The notes: generated by a model not told the origin, from the letters alone. A stretch of DNA of 64,000 bases from Hahella sp. CCB-MM4 (GCF_002260525.1 NZ_MRYI01000005.1:62001-126000); one strand, 5' to 3'. Shown: positions 17,014 to 27,510, counted from the stretch's first letter. Made by a program: numbers and translations.

Positions 17014-18237
17014 TCACTGCTCAACCGCGGGAAACGAAACCCCCAGCCTGGCAAAGGTTGTTGCATCGGGATATCCATCCGCAACCAACCCTTCCTGATG
17101 TTGATACTCACGCAATGCTTTGCGGGTAGCCGGCCCCAGAATACCGTCAGGCGTACCGGGATCCACACCATAGGCAATTAACTTTTCCTGTAGCTGAAGA
17201 ACAATCACACGACTCAAACGTGGAGAATCCGCTGGCGGAGTATTCTGCAGTGGCCCGGCTCCGGCAATACGGTCTGCCAGGTGTCCAACAGCCAGAGCAT
17301 AGTACTCTGACCGGTTCCAGCGCATGATGACTTCAAAGTTGTCATACACCAGAAACGCCGGACCTGCATGGCCGGCGGGCACCAGCAACGAAGCCTGAAT
17401 GTTCACATTCGCCAACGACCGTCCAAATGCATCCGTTAGTCCCAGCTCTTTCCATTCCGCCAGGGATTTGGTCTGCCCCAGACCTGCCAGACGATAGTTG
17501 AAGTCTTTGGGCAGTAATACTTCTCTTCCCCAGCGTAGTTGAGGTTTCCAGCCGATTCCTTTTAAGAAGGTTCCGGCAGATAGCATGGCATCCGGCACGC
17601 TGCCCCAGAGATCCCGGGTGCCGTCCTTATCGGCATCACGAGCATATTTGAGGAATACCGACGGCATGAACTGTACATGCCCCAGAGCACCGGCCCAGGA
17701 TCCCTGCATACGCTCCGGCTCGATATCGCCACTGTCGATAATTTTCAGCGCAGACATCAACTCCTGAGTGAAATATTCACTCCGCCTGGGATCGCAAGCC
17801 AGTGTTGCCAGGGAATCCAGAGTCGACATTTTCCCGAAATAGGTACCGAAGTTGGTTTCCAGCCCCCAGAAGGCGACCAGATAATGCCCGGGTACCCCTG
17901 TTTCACGGGTAACCCGCTGCAAGAGATCGCGATACTGATGATACAGCTCGCGCCCTTTCTTTACTTTTTGCTCAGTAACACGAAGACCCAGATATTCCGA
18001 GAATGGCGTGGTGAATTCGGGCTGGCGTCGGTCCAGCTCAATGACTTTGTCCAGGTAGTTCACTTTTGCCAGTACCTGGTCCACCGTCTGAGGGGAAATA
18101 CCCTGGTTTCTGGCTGTGTCCTGAAGGCCGACGACACACTGTTCAAAGGTTTCGCTTGCCCACACGGAAGAGTTCAGACCGAATGTGGATAAAAGCAGCA
18201 CGGCGTTGACCAACGGCCGTAAGAGATTTTTTTGCAC
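17014..18237 (-). CDS. MltB-family lytic murein transglycosylase with peptidoglycan-binding domain
   Basis: Cuts peptidoglycan glycan strands with anhydro-muropeptide formation in the periplasm. 407 residues: signal peptide 1-28 (ending VWA), SLT_2/MltB catalytic domain about 30-325 with catalytic Glu127 in FWGLETNFG, the MQGSWAGALGHVQFMPS stretch near 183-199, and a C-terminal PG_binding_1 repeat about 340-400 (GILGPATRKALREYQ). There is no lipobox, so it is soluble in the periplasm, unlike MltB itself. The architecture matches the widespread MltB-like proteins of pseudomonads. It appears monocistronic. Confidence 0.93.
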   Translation of the reverse strand: MQKNLLRPLVNAVLLLSTFGLNSSVWASETFEQCVVGLQDTARNQGISPQTVDQVLAKVNYLDKVIELDRRQPEFTTPFSEYLGLRVTEQKVKKGRELYHQYRDLLQRVTRETGVPGHYLVAFWGLETNFGTYFGKMSTLDSLATLACDPRRSEYFTQELMSALKIIDSGDIEPERMQGSWAGALGHVQFMPSVFLKYARDADKDGTRDLWGSVPDAMLSAGTFLKGIGWKPQLRWGREVLLPKDFNYRLAGLGQTKSLAEWKELGLTDAFGRSLANVNIQASLLVPAGHAGPAFLVYDNFEVIMRWNRSEYYALAVGHLADRIAGAGPLQNTPPADSPRLSRVIVLQLQEKLIAYGVDPGTPDGILGPATRKALREYQHQEGLVADGYPDATTFARLGVSFPAVEQ

Positions 18238-18493
18238 CTTAATACCTTTTTATATCCGGCATAGGTTATGTATACCTGATAGCCGTTATGCCTTTAGCTC
18301 AAATGGGCTGGTAGGGCCTTTTGAAGATAGAAACTGGGATTGAGGATCGCAACGCCGTCAAATACTGTCAACTACCGGACTCATTAAGTTTCGGAAATAT
18401 TTCCTCACCTTTGGAATCCGGCAGGATTAAATCGGATGCAGAAGCATAGCCAAGCATCTGGGGGTGCATTGTAGGAAGTAGTTCAGTGGCTCC

Positions 18494-19771
18494 TTAGACT
18501 CCGTTCCCCATAAGATCTGCCTCCCCAAGATAACGGCTACGGAACCAGATCCATAACGAGACATAGAGGACACCTGCATAAAGCATGGAGGCAGCCAGAG
18601 TCACCGCCAGCCAGACACAGATGAGCATGCCTCCGGCCGCGAGGAGTTTCCGCCAGCGGGACAGCAGCCTGATCGCGGCCATCATGGTCATAATGTATAT
18701 CAGCACCACGATGCCATTGGACAGCATGATGAGCCCCTCTAGTGACATGTTCAGGCTACTGGAGATCAGGAGACTGATCAGGCAGACCACCGTCATTGCA
18801 ATCACGCTATTGACCGGAGCCTGCTGTCGGTTGAGCTTTTCCAGCATCCGTGGGGCATCACCGCCCCTGGCCAGACTCCAGAGCATACGGGAGGCACTGG
18901 CATGGTAGATATTCATGGTGGCGACACAGGACAGAAATCCGAACAGCCCGATGCACAGTCCGCCCCAGGGACCGATCAACTTATCGAATAGAATCACCAT
19001 GGCAGGGGTATCGGGTGAGAGTGAACCCGGATAGGACAATACCAGCCAGGTACCAAGTGAATACACCAGACCCACGATGAGCACACCGATGATCAGTGCC
19101 AGAGGAAAGTCCCGCTGGGGATTCTTGAATTCGGACGATACGTGGGCCAAGGCCTCAACACCGATAAAGCTCCAGAACGCTAATGCAGCGGCAGCGGCCA
19201 CGGCTCCCATTTCGAGAGAGTCAGCAGTAAACGGATTATATCGGGTCGCCGCAGTAGGTCCGGAGTCATCGATTGCCAGCCAGGTCAGAAGAAATATAAC
19301 GCTGCAGACAGTGACAGATATTGTCGTCTGGATTGCCCCGGACAGCTTAATTCCACGTAGATTTACCGCCATCATCATGAGCAGCAATAACACTTTTGCC
19401 ATCACCTGCTGAGCGTCAGACATGCTGACCAGACTGCCCAAAAACCAGACCGCCATTTCCATGGCTGCAGGAAGCCCTACCGGCAACAGGGCAAGAAACA
19501 ACCACCCCACAATACGTCCCTGCAATTTTCCAAAGGCCAACTCGACAAAATGGGAGGCTCCCCCTGCATGGGGAAAACGACGCCCAAGCTGACCAAAAGA
19601 CAAAGCCACCGGCAGAATTGCCAGAATTAACACCATCCAGCCCCACAATGCGTTACCCCCGGACGTTCGCACGGTCAGCTCCGGCAGCATGAAAACGCCG
19701 GTTCCAAGTAGCGCGGAGGTTAATAGGCCCAGCCCCTGAACCAGGGTCAATGTTGGCTTTAATTCATTCAT
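18494..19771 (-). CDS. APC-superfamily amino acid exporter, YjeH-like
   Basis: A 425-residue inner-membrane transporter with about 12 helices. The first helix carries GLLTSALLGTGVFMLP, the amino acid/polyamine/organocation signature that lines the substrate site. Length and sequence style match E. coli YjeH, which exports methionine and branched-chain amino acids. An Lrp/AsnC regulator is encoded divergently 219 bp away, a usual arrangement for amino acid exporters, so Lrp-type control by the exported amino acid is likely. The actual substrate is not proven. Confidence 0.87.
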   Translation of the reverse strand: MNELKPTLTLVQGLGLLTSALLGTGVFMLPELTVRTSGGNALWGWMVLILAILPVALSFGQLGRRFPHAGGASHFVELAFGKLQGRIVGWLFLALLPVGLPAAMEMAVWFLGSLVSMSDAQQVMAKVLLLLMMMAVNLRGIKLSGAIQTTISVTVCSVIFLLTWLAIDDSGPTAATRYNPFTADSLEMGAVAAAAALAFWSFIGVEALAHVSSEFKNPQRDFPLALIIGVLIVGLVYSLGTWLVLSYPGSLSPDTPAMVILFDKLIGPWGGLCIGLFGFLSCVATMNIYHASASRMLWSLARGGDAPRMLEKLNRQQAPVNSVIAMTVVCLISLLISSSLNMSLEGLIMLSNGIVVLIYIMTMMAAIRLLSRWRKLLAAGGMLICVWLAVTLAASMLYAGVLYVSLWIWFRSRYLGEADLMGNGV

Positions 19772-19990
19772 GCGATATTTCCTTTTGCCGGACCGCTACA
19801 TACTCACAGATCTACCGGCTGCAATACTCATTTCATGGCTTGCTGCCATTAATCGGTTATGCCGCCATATCAGAGGGTTAGACTATCGCATCTGATACTT
19901 GCAATTTGTCGTAAATGACCGCCAAAATGCCTGATCTGCCGGCACAGTGATAACCCTGCTCACTGGCCACTCCAGCTTTCCGAGGTCTCA

Positions 19991-20413
19991 GTGGATCGTT
20001 TTGACGAAAAAATCATTCAGCTATTGCGGGAGAATGCCCGGCAATCTGTGTCATCTATTGCCGATAAGGTCAATCTGTCCCGCTCAGCGGTCACAGATCG
20101 GATTCGAAAGCTGGAAGAAACCGGAATTATTCGTGGCTATCAGGTACTATTGAGCTCCGGCGCTCAGGATGACGTCATCGTTTATCTGGAAATCAGCTAT
20201 AACAATACTCAATGTGCAGAAATTGCCAGTCAGCTTCGCCGCATACCCGAGATCAAGGTATGCCATGGTGTGGCCGGTGATACAGATATGATGTTAACCG
20301 TTAAGGCAAAATCCATGGATCGCGTAACAAAAATCCGGGAAACCATCTCGTCTATCAAAGGAGTGGGTTATATCAAGACCCACGTGGTGTTAATGGAATT
20401 TATCAACGAGTAA
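19991..20413 (+). CDS. Lrp/AsnC-family regulator
   Basis: A 140-residue regulator. The N-terminal helix-turn-helix reads LSRSAVTDRIRKLEETGIIRGY (about 26-47 in two parts), and the rest is the alpha/beta RAM domain that binds amino acids. GTG start with GAGG five bases upstream. It is divergent from the YjeH-like exporter and probably controls it. The TrkH gene follows 72 bp later on the same strand; a shared transcript is possible. Confidence 0.9.
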   Translation: MDRFDEKIIQLLRENARQSVSSIADKVNLSRSAVTDRIRKLEETGIIRGYQVLLSSGAQDDVIVYLEISYNNTQCAEIASQLRRIPEIKVCHGVAGDTDMMLTVKAKSMDRVTKIRETISSIKGVGYIKTHVVLMEFINE

Positions 20414-20485
20414 GCCGGTAAACTGATTCATGCATATTCTCTATCACAATCTCTTTATTCTGCAGTAAACAGGATTCGCCCACAG

Positions 20486-21934
20486 ATGCAGCTATTCAAA
20501 CCGTTGTTCCGGCTACTGTCGATTGCCCTGCTGGTACTCGGCACAATGATGCTACTGCCGTTGATTCTGGTATTTTACGGTGACCCTGTTCACCTTAAAG
20601 CCTTCTCCGTCAGCGCCGCCCTTACCATGGCCGGTGCTGTCGTCTGTCATTTACTCAGCCGTGAAGGTGTTGAACGGCTGATATCAAAACAGCTGTTTGT
20701 CATCACCAGTGGCGCCTGGTTTGTTGTCCCCATGTTCGGGTTGCTGCCCTTCCTGATGATGCGGGATCCGCTCACCTTCACCGATGCTGTATTCGAAACC
20801 GTTTCCGCACTGACGACGACCGGTTCCACTGTCATGTCAGGGCTCGACCACACACCACGCGATATTCTGTTATGGCGTTCCATCCTGCAGTGGTTCGGCG
20901 GTATCGGCATCATCGGCATGGCTATCGCGATCCTGCCATCATTGAAAGTTGGGGGCATGCGGCTGTTCCAGACAGAATCCTCTGACTGGTCGGAAAAAAC
21001 CACGCCACGGGCGCACCAGATGCTGGTCGGCATCATCACCGCCTATCTTGCCATCTCGGTCCTCTGTGCACTGGCTTACTGGGTGGGTGGAATGTCTCCA
21101 TTCAATGCCATCAATCATGCCATGACCACCGTCTCCACCGGAGGCTTCTCCACATCCGACTCTTCCTTCGGCCAGTTTGATTCCAAACTGCTGCAGTGGA
21201 TGTGCACATTTTTCATGATCGCAGGCTCGATTCCCTTTTTACTGTATGTCCGGATGTGGTCACATCGTAGTCTGATCCATGTAAATGATGTGCAGGTGAA
21301 GGGTCTGGTAGGACTGTTGTTGGGGGTCTCCCTGATCCTGGCGGTTGACCTGGAATTCACCGGAAGAATGGATTTTTGGGAAGCATTCACGCTCAGCGCA
21401 CTAAACGTGACATCTGTCGTCACCACCACAGGCTTTGCCAGTGCGGACTACTCCCACTGGGGCAATGCGGCGATTGCACTGTTTTTCTTTCTGACCTTCA
21501 TTGGTGGGTGCTCGGGCTCTACCAGCGGCGGGGTGAAGATTTTTCGTTGCCAGATTTTCTTCATCATGTTGAAAACCCAGCTGGTTAAATCGGTTCACCC
21601 TAATGCAGTTATTGCCAGTAAATTCGGTGGTCGCACGGTCAGCGACGATATCATTCAATCCTGTATCGCCTTCCTGTTCTTCCTGATGACAACACTGATC
21701 GTACTGACGTTCCTCCTGTCTTTGACCGGCCTGGACTTTATTACCAGCATAACAGGGGCCTCTACAGCGCTCATGAACGTCGGCCCCGGTCTTGGAGATA
21801 TGATTGGCCCGGCCGGCAATTTTCAGAGCCTGGAGATCAGTGCCAAGTGGTTACTGACCATTGGTATGTTGCTGGGCAGGCTTGAGTTTCTTGCCGTGAT
21901 GATTCTATTTACGAGGACCTTCTGGCGGGGATAA
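20486..21934 (+). CDS. trkH: TrkH-family potassium uptake protein
   Basis: The membrane channel subunit of the Trk potassium uptake system, working with the cytoplasmic TrkA protein. 482 residues with the four pore repeats visible: ALTTTGSTV, TVSTGGFST, VVTTTGFAS and ASTALMNVGPGLG. The signature LQWFGGIGIIGMAIAILP precedes the conserved KTTPRA stretch. Full length for TrkH/TrkI. trkA is not in the window, as is usual. Confidence 0.95.
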   Translation: MQLFKPLFRLLSIALLVLGTMMLLPLILVFYGDPVHLKAFSVSAALTMAGAVVCHLLSREGVERLISKQLFVITSGAWFVVPMFGLLPFLMMRDPLTFTDAVFETVSALTTTGSTVMSGLDHTPRDILLWRSILQWFGGIGIIGMAIAILPSLKVGGMRLFQTESSDWSEKTTPRAHQMLVGIITAYLAISVLCALAYWVGGMSPFNAINHAMTTVSTGGFSTSDSSFGQFDSKLLQWMCTFFMIAGSIPFLLYVRMWSHRSLIHVNDVQVKGLVGLLLGVSLILAVDLEFTGRMDFWEAFTLSALNVTSVVTTTGFASADYSHWGNAAIALFFFLTFIGGCSGSTSGGVKIFRCQIFFIMLKTQLVKSVHPNAVIASKFGGRTVSDDIIQSCIAFLFFLMTTLIVLTFLLSLTGLDFITSITGASTALMNVGPGLGDMIGPAGNFQSLEISAKWLLTIGMLLGRLEFLAVMILFTRTFWRG

Positions 21935-22006
21935 TTGGGGGTCAGAACAGACCAACATGGCATCAGTTTATTGATCGAATCGTGCTATTTCCTTTCAACT
22001 TTCTGA

Positions 22007-22073
22007 TGTAGGACATGTCGCACGTTTATTGCGGAGATGTAGACTTTCGCCCCCATAGCCGAATCACTATTAT
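22007..22073 (+). promoter_or_regulatory. Candidate GacA-type upstream site and -10 for the sRNA
   Basis: An 18-bp imperfect palindrome (22007-22024: TGTAGG-ACATGT-CGCACG, core GACATGTC) resembles the GacA/UvrY box found ahead of rsmY, rsmZ and csrB. It is only partly conserved. A TATTAT -10 lies at 22068-22073, placing a start near 22080, about 65 bp after the box centre, the usual geometry. No good -35 is seen, consistent with an activator-dependent promoter. Confidence 0.4.
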
Positions 22074-22080
22074 TACTCTC

Positions 22081-22203
22081 GAAAGGATGCGAAATGACAC
22101 GTAAGGATGCGTAGCAGGGAAGCGGCAGGGATGATAGAGGCCATAGGATATGGCAACGGTATCGCATATCGCAGGGCACAGCATGGAAGCTGTGCCCTTT
22201 CCG
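22081..22203 (+). ncRNA. Candidate CsrA/RsmA-sequestering small RNA (Rsm-like)
   Basis: A stretch of about 120 nt with six GGA motifs: 22085, 22104, 22118, 22129, 22145 and one in the terminator loop. Three sit in hairpin loops: ACGU-AAGGAU-GCGU, CCAU-AGGAU-AUGG, and the terminator loop AUGGAA. The end is a perfect 9-bp terminator stem (22174-22182 with 22189-22197) followed by TTTCCGTTT. This size and build match RsmY/RsmZ-type RNAs, which titrate the translational repressor CsrA/RsmA. No significant open frame covers it. Primary sequence identity to a known RsmY/Z could not be checked. Confidence 0.55.
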
Positions 22204-22248
22204 TTTATGGACCCATCAACAGGCCATGCATCTCATTTAATCCTTATC

Positions 22249-22695
22249 TTATTTGTTCTTTGCCAGAAATCGATCCAGCTGGTTTGCAAACTCCATACGA
22301 TCACCATGATTGAATGCCGCTGGACCGCCGCTTTGTATGCCGCTACTGCGCATGGTTTCCATAAAATCCCGCATTGCCAGACGCTGCTTGATGTTTTCTC
22401 TGGTATAAAACTGTCCGCGCGGATTCAAGGCATGCCCGCCCTTCTCAATCACTTCAGCCGCCAGGGGGATATCTGCAGTGATGACCAGATCACCCGGCTC
22501 CATTCTCTGAACGATGGTGTTATCTGCCACATCAAACCCAGATTCAACCTGCAAAGATTTTATCAAAGCAGAAGGAGGCGTTTTCACAGCCTGGTTTGCC
22601 ACCAGGGTAAGCAGTGTTCCGGTACGCTCAGATGCTCGAAACAGAATATCTTTTATGACGTTGGGACAGGCATCGGCATCTACCCAGATCTGCAT
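22249..22695 (-). CDS. yaiI: YaiI/YqxD-family protein (UPF0178)
   Basis: A 148-residue protein with the family opening [15 protein letters not shown] and the conserved [14 protein letters not shown] and [10 protein letters not shown] blocks. The acidic residues suggest a PIN-like nuclease fold, but no activity is established. Full length, good conservation. Confidence 0.92.
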   Translation of the reverse strand: MQIWVDADACPNVIKDILFRASERTGTLLTLVANQAVKTPPSALIKSLQVESGFDVADNTIVQRMEPGDLVITADIPLAAEVIEKGGHALNPRGQFYTRENIKQRLAMRDFMETMRSSGIQSGGPAAFNHGDRMEFANQLDRFLAKNK

Positions 22696-22761
22696 GGTGT
22701 GGTGTTCCTCTTTTGATGATTCGACGTGAACGGCCGTTATATTATGCCCGATTTGTTGATA

Positions 22762-25185
22762 TCAGGCAGAATCTTCGAATCCCGAGTACTTTTTTAGCAT
22801 CCACTCCAACTGTTCCCGGTTAATGGGCTTGTGGATAAAATCATTCATACCGGCCTCTTTCAACCGCTGCTCCGTCTCTGGCAGCGTGTGTGCACTGATT
22901 CCCACGATGGGGACCGGTTGAATGCCCAGGTTGTTTTCATGCCGGCGAATCTCAATAGTGACCTGATGCCCATCCATAATTGGCATTTCATAGTCCAGCA
23001 GCACTACCTTATAAGCCTCTGGGTTCAGCATAAATGCCGACAGAGCTTCCTGACCGTTCTCGCACAGTTCCACCTGACAGCCAAAGCGCTCCAGGAAGCG
23101 TTCGATGACCATGGCGTTCACTTTATTGTCCTCTGCGACCAGCACTCGAAACGTGTTTGGCGAAAGAAGGTAGGCTTTTTCTTCCTCTACGAGAGGGGAT
23201 TCCTCTTCTTCAATCTCTTCAACCTCTTCCAAAGGAATCTCAAACCAAAATGTTGACCCACAGTCCGGAGCACTGGTAACCCCTATGCGGCCTTGATGCA
23301 ACTCCACCAGGCTACGGCATATGGTCAGACCCAAGCCGGTTCCGCCGTATCGACGGGTAGTGGACTTATCGCCCTGGTAGAACGACTGGAACAGTAGATC
23401 CTGATGCTCTTCCTCTATGCCGATACCCGTATCCGTCACTTCAAACCGCAGATGCTCACCATCAACGGCAATGACAGCCAGCTCTACAGATCCTTTTTCG
23501 GTAAATTTAAATGCATTGGATAACAGGTTCAGGAGTATCTGTTTGACTCTCAGGGGATCCAGCATAGCGATCCGGGGAACCTGCCCTTCGTATCGCACCC
23601 CAAAGCCGATGCCTTTTTCGTTGGCTATCGCCTCAAATAGTTCACAACAGTTGTTGACCAGTATTTTGAGAGAGGTCGCTTGCAGATCGAGTTCCAATCG
23701 ACCGGCCTCGATTTTGGAAAAATCCAATACGCCATTGATCAGGTGCAACAGATTTTCACCACTGCCTCTGATCGCCTGCAGATAATTGCGCTGCAGTTCA
23801 TTCAGCTCAGTGTCATCCAACAATTCTGCCATCCCCAGAATACCGTTAATCGGTGTTCTGATTTCGTGGCTGAAGGTGGCAATAAATTCACCTCTTGCCA
23901 GATTCTGCGCCTCAGCCTGAATAGCGGCAGACTCCAGCTCGAATTGTTTTTCCCTGTCCTGAGCGATCTGCCGTTGCAGTTCAAGGCGATTTTTCTGTAA
24001 TGCACTGAACCTGGCTGCGAGTGAGAAAGACAGCAGCAGGCCTTCAAAGGCCGATCCAAACCAGAATGCATTGTTAGTCAACGAATTGGCGGGGATCAGT
24101 CCAAACTTGTTCAGACCATAGATAGTCGTCCCCAATGCCAGGGCAACCCACGCCAATGTATATAGACGTGAAGACAACTCTCCACGGGGCCAGGTCAGGA
24201 AACCGGCAACCAGAAAAGCTGCCGGACCGGCCATGCCAAGCGCAACAACCAACTTCAGATGCACACCCAGGGGTAGCACCAGCCCCAGCAACATAATCGC
24301 CAGAGCCACAAAAATAACCACCTTGTTCCAACGCAACAATCTGGGCCATTGTTTCAGTCCAAGCGCTTCGATACTGAAAAAGCCGGCACAGACGACAGAC
24401 ATCGCCACCCCGAGTTGAACGGAGTAGTACCCCCATTCCGGCATATTGGGCCATAGAAACTGAGGACCCAGCCCTGTTTGGGAGGCCTGGATAAGAATCA
24501 GCGTTGCAATATAGCCAACATAATATATGTGCCCCCTCGAACGAAGGGTGATTGCCAGAAACAGGTTATAGGCCATCAATGTCAGCAGCAGACCAAAATA
24601 CAGCGCGTACTTGGTCTGGTCATACTGATAATCGCTGTAATATTGGTCTCTATCCCATAGCGTTAACGGGACCTGCATGGACCCGGCTTCACGGATTCTC
24701 AGGAACAGCGTCATCTGCTCTCCGGGAGCAAGATTCAGGGGAAGAATGAAGTTTCGATTGTCCAGAAGGCGGGAATGGAATGGGTAAGCGTTGCCGGTAT
24801 CCAGAACCTTCAATATTCCATGGCGGGGTTCAGAGGTATAAATCTCAACAAAATCCAGGGTCGGTGCAGCCAATACCAGCAGAGGATACAACGTGGTGTT
24901 ACTCGTACTAATAAGATCAAAGCGAATCCACAACGGGCTGCTGTCAAAGCCGAAATTCACCCCAGTCTCTTCATTCAGATGTTGCCAGGCGGCCTGCCCG
25001 GAAGCAGGAAGCTCTGAAACCGTACGATTTCCATCCTCGTCGTGCCAGAACTCCATCACCGAAGAGAGATCAACAGGCTCCTCCGGCTCCCCGGAAATCT
25101 CCAGTTGACCAGCATAGGCTTTTGTCCCCATGAAGAGCAAAATCAACATACTGACCAGAGTTACTGATAGCCAGCGTTTATCCAT
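22762..25185 (-). CDS. 7TM hybrid sensor histidine kinase with receiver domain
   Basis: An 807-residue inner-membrane signalling protein. Signal peptide (about 1-26), a 7TMR-DISM extracellular domain of carbohydrate-binding type (about 40-175), seven helices (about 180-380), a coiled linker, HisKA with the phospho-His in [16 protein letters not shown], HATPase with GTGLGL, an acidic EE-rich linker, and one receiver domain with phospho-Asp in [13 protein letters not shown]. No Hpt domain is attached, so phosphate must be relayed onward. Start 25185 begins the signal peptide; an ATG at 25245 would add 20 polar residues and has no ribosome site. Such proteins resemble RetS/LadS-type inputs to the Gac/Rsm pathway in architecture, of interest given the nearby sRNA. 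Confidence 0.88.
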   Translation of the reverse strand: MDKRWLSVTLVSMLILLFMGTKAYAGQLEISGEPEEPVDLSSVMEFWHDEDGNRTVSELPASGQAAWQHLNEETGVNFGFDSSPLWIRFDLISTSNTTLYPLLVLAAPTLDFVEIYTSEPRHGILKVLDTGNAYPFHSRLLDNRNFILPLNLAPGEQMTLFLRIREAGSMQVPLTLWDRDQYYSDYQYDQTKYALYFGLLLTLMAYNLFLAITLRSRGHIYYVGYIATLILIQASQTGLGPQFLWPNMPEWGYYSVQLGVAMSVVCAGFFSIEALGLKQWPRLLRWNKVVIFVALAIMLLGLVLPLGVHLKLVVALGMAGPAAFLVAGFLTWPRGELSSRLYTLAWVALALGTTIYGLNKFGLIPANSLTNNAFWFGSAFEGLLLSFSLAARFSALQKNRLELQRQIAQDREKQFELESAAIQAEAQNLARGEFIATFSHEIRTPINGILGMAELLDDTELNELQRNYLQAIRGSGENLLHLINGVLDFSKIEAGRLELDLQATSLKILVNNCCELFEAIANEKGIGFGVRYEGQVPRIAMLDPLRVKQILLNLLSNAFKFTEKGSVELAVIAVDGEHLRFEVTDTGIGIEEEHQDLLFQSFYQGDKSTTRRYGGTGLGLTICRSLVELHQGRIGVTSAPDCGSTFWFEIPLEEVEEIEEEESPLVEEEKAYLLSPNTFRVLVAEDNKVNAMVIERFLERFGCQVELCENGQEALSAFMLNPEAYKVVLLDYEMPIMDGHQVTIEIRRHENNLGIQPVPIVGISAHTLPETEQRLKEAGMNDFIHKPINREQLEWMLKKYSGFEDSA

Positions 25186-25525
25186 CTGTAGATGTACACC
25201 TCGTTTTTCTTCAGTAACCAAATTACCACGACCATCCTGAGCCATTAGCGATAATTTTGGGACTTACTGACCAAAATATAGATAAACGTCCTAAATTACA
25301 CCATGAATAAAGTGCCGACTATCAGCCAAATGGCATTTTAACCATTTATAACGATCCTAAAGCCCGATTTATTACGTACTTCCTACAGGCGGTTACCAAT
25401 AATCGACGAAAATCCGTGCATTGTAGTTAGTCCCGTTAACAAATGACGATGTACAATATCTGACCAGTTTTAAAATTGTCCGCTTAAGCAAATGTAGGCG
25501 ATATTTCTGCGGGGAGCAGCCAAAC
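25186..25525. other. Intergenic region, no gene seen
   Basis: About 340 bp of AT-rich sequence between the divergent kinase and flagellin genes. I found no credible small gene, hairpin or clear sigma-28/sigma-54 promoter. The flagellin ribosome site (GGGGAG, about 25511) is at its right end. Confidence 0.4.
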
Positions 25526-26335
25526 ATGGCCATTAATATCAACAACACCTTCAATAACCTGCCTCCGATCAGCGATACGCGTATTAACCAGCGATTTGAA
25601 CAAATCAGCTCAGGAAATCGTATCAACAGTGCTGCAGATGACCCTGCGGGGCTTGCGATTACCAATCGCTTTGATGCCCGAATCGGCGGGTTTAATGTGG
25701 CCATCCGCAACGCTGGAGACGGCATCTCCTATACCCAGCTGGCTTCCGGGGCTCTTGGCCAGGTAACGGATAACCTGCAACGTATCCGGGAGCTGTCATT
25801 ACAGGCAGCAAACGGTACGCTCTCGGATAGGGACCGCCAGGCGCTTCAACAGGAAGCCGGCCAATTGGCCGAAAGTACTCAGCAAATCCTGGAAAAGACC
25901 AATTTCAACGGCGTCAGTGTTTTTACCAACGAGGACGCTCAGACTTTCCAAACTGGAGAAAATGCTGGAGACGAGGTTTCCATACAAGGCGGCAATATCC
26001 TCGATCAGCTGAACCAGCTTGGTCTGGATGAGCTGGATATCAGCACACAGGAAGGCGCCGTTAACGCCCTATCGGTCATTGACGACAGCTTTTCCGTCAT
26101 CAACGAGAGAAATGCGGAATTCGGAGCCGTTGCCAACCGGTTCGAAGCGACTATCGCACAGGCAGAGACCAGCCGGGTCAATGCCGCGGAAGCCCGTAGT
26201 CGAATCGCCGATACCGATATTGCAGAAGCCGCTTCCAGCCTGATTTCCGAACAGATTCGTAACCAGGCACAAATCGCCGTCCGCGCGCAGGCAAACGGCC
26301 AGGCACAACAGGTACTTCGTTTGCTGTCAGGCTAA
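25526..26335 (+). CDS. Short flagellin-family protein
   Basis: A 269-residue flagellin made only of the conserved N-terminal (about 1-140) and C-terminal (about 185-269) coiled-coil regions, with almost no variable D2/D3 part. Recognisable blocks are RFEQISSGNRINSAADDPAGLAI (in two parts) near 25-47 and TDIAEAASSLISEQIRNQAQ near the end. The first 20 residues (MAININNTFNNLPPISDTRI) differ from the usual flagellin start. It ends LLSG. No hook, cap or secretion genes are adjacent, so it is an isolated copy. It may be an accessory filament subunit or a specialised flagellin. Confidence 0.88.
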   Translation: MAININNTFNNLPPISDTRINQRFEQISSGNRINSAADDPAGLAITNRFDARIGGFNVAIRNAGDGISYTQLASGALGQVTDNLQRIRELSLQAANGTLSDRDRQALQQEAGQLAESTQQILEKTNFNGVSVFTNEDAQTFQTGENAGDEVSIQGGNILDQLNQLGLDELDISTQEGAVNALSVIDDSFSVINERNAEFGAVANRFEATIAQAETSRVNAAEARSRIADTDIAEAASSLISEQIRNQAQIAVRAQANGQAQQVLRLLSG

Positions 26336-26515
26336 AGCCGACAAGCCATTTCAATAGCCACAACCCGCAGGGTTACAAGCGTCACAACATTGCTGCATAA
26401 TGCTCGGGTGCCGAACATTGGCGCACCTGTTTTATCCGCTAGTGGGTTGTGAGGAAAATTCAGTCGCTTTCTTCACGCCCCACTAGTTATCAGCAATGGA
26501 ACAATAACGAAAAAG

Positions 26516-27286
26516 ATGCTTGAAAAACCGCTGAATGCCCGCCAGGTCAATATCCTGAAAATGATCGAGCAGAATGGCTCGGCAACGATCGACGAACTGG
26601 AATCAAGTTTTGATGTCACACCGCAAACCCTCCGGCGTGACCTCAACCTGCTGGCAGATGCCAATTTGATCCAGCGTTTTCACGGTGGTGCGAGTTCAAC
26701 CACCTCGACCCAGAACCTCCCCTATCAGGATCGACAGATACGCTATCTGCGGGAAAAGGAGGCCATTGCCCGGGAGATTGCACTTCATATTCCTGACCAC
26801 AGCAGCCTGTTCATCAATATCGGAACGACCACTGAGACGATTGCCAAGGCGTTGATGAATCACAGCGGTTTGCAGGTGGTCACCAACAACCTCCATGTTG
26901 CCAGTCTGATGAGTCAGAAAGAAGACTTTCGGGTGATCGTCACATCCGGCGAAGTCCGTGCCCGCGATGGAGGGATTGTCGGTGAGGCTACAATGGATTT
27001 CGTCAAACAGTTTCGCTTGGATTTCGGTATTATCGGCATCAGCGCGATCGATGAAGACGGTACCCTGCTGGATTACGACTATAGAGAAGTCAGGGTGGCA
27101 CAGGCGATTATTGAACACAGCCGTCATGTCTTCTTGGCCGCCGACCACTCCAAATTCGGCCGCCGGGCCATGGTAAGGCTAGGCAGCATCACCCAGGCCA
27201 ATATGTTCTTCACTGATCAGGCACCCAACTCCAACATTATCAGTCTGATGGAAGAAAACGACGTCAAACTGCAGATCTGCCAGTAA
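26516..27286 (+). CDS. glpR: Glycerol-3-phosphate regulon repressor (DeoR family)
   Basis: A 256-residue DeoR-type repressor. The helix-turn-helix (ATIDELESSFDVTPQTLRRD, about 22-41) is followed by the sugar-phosphate-binding domain containing INIGTTTETIAKAL and the EVRVAQAIIEHSRHVFLAADHSKF block. Immediately upstream of glpD and glpK on the same strand, it should repress them until glycerol-3-phosphate binds. The 26336-26515 gap holds a long-looped 8-bp inverted repeat (26439-26446 with 26479-26486), significance unclear. Confidence 0.92.
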   Translation: MLEKPLNARQVNILKMIEQNGSATIDELESSFDVTPQTLRRDLNLLADANLIQRFHGGASSTTSTQNLPYQDRQIRYLREKEAIAREIALHIPDHSSLFINIGTTTETIAKALMNHSGLQVVTNNLHVASLMSQKEDFRVIVTSGEVRARDGGIVGEATMDFVKQFRLDFGIIGISAIDEDGTLLDYDYREVRVAQAIIEHSRHVFLAADHSKFGRRAMVRLGSITQANMFFTDQAPNSNIISLMEENDVKLQICQ

Positions 27287-27510
27287 TTCCTTCCGAACAT
27301 TTTCATTTATTTCTCCTATTTATAGGGATGGGCTGAGCCCTCCCTATTTCCTGGCCAGACTACTCGTCCTGAATGTTGTCTGCCACCGCGCCTGACAGGC
27401 TCCCAATTAGTTCGTAACTGTTTGTCTAGCTTCTCATTATTCCTCACTCATCCAACATTCTGATCACAGCATTGTCACATTCCCTTCCTATTGTGAGCCC
27501 AAAGTACAGT

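Noticed and set aside
16899-17129. Plus-strand frame translating the 24-bp repeats into an 8-residue pattern
   Set aside because: No ribosome site, weak start, overlaps the real minus-strand transglycosylase gene.
25246-25525. Sigma-28 promoter for the flagellin
   Set aside because: GGCGATAT near 25497 recalls the -10, but no TAAA -35 stands at the required distance.
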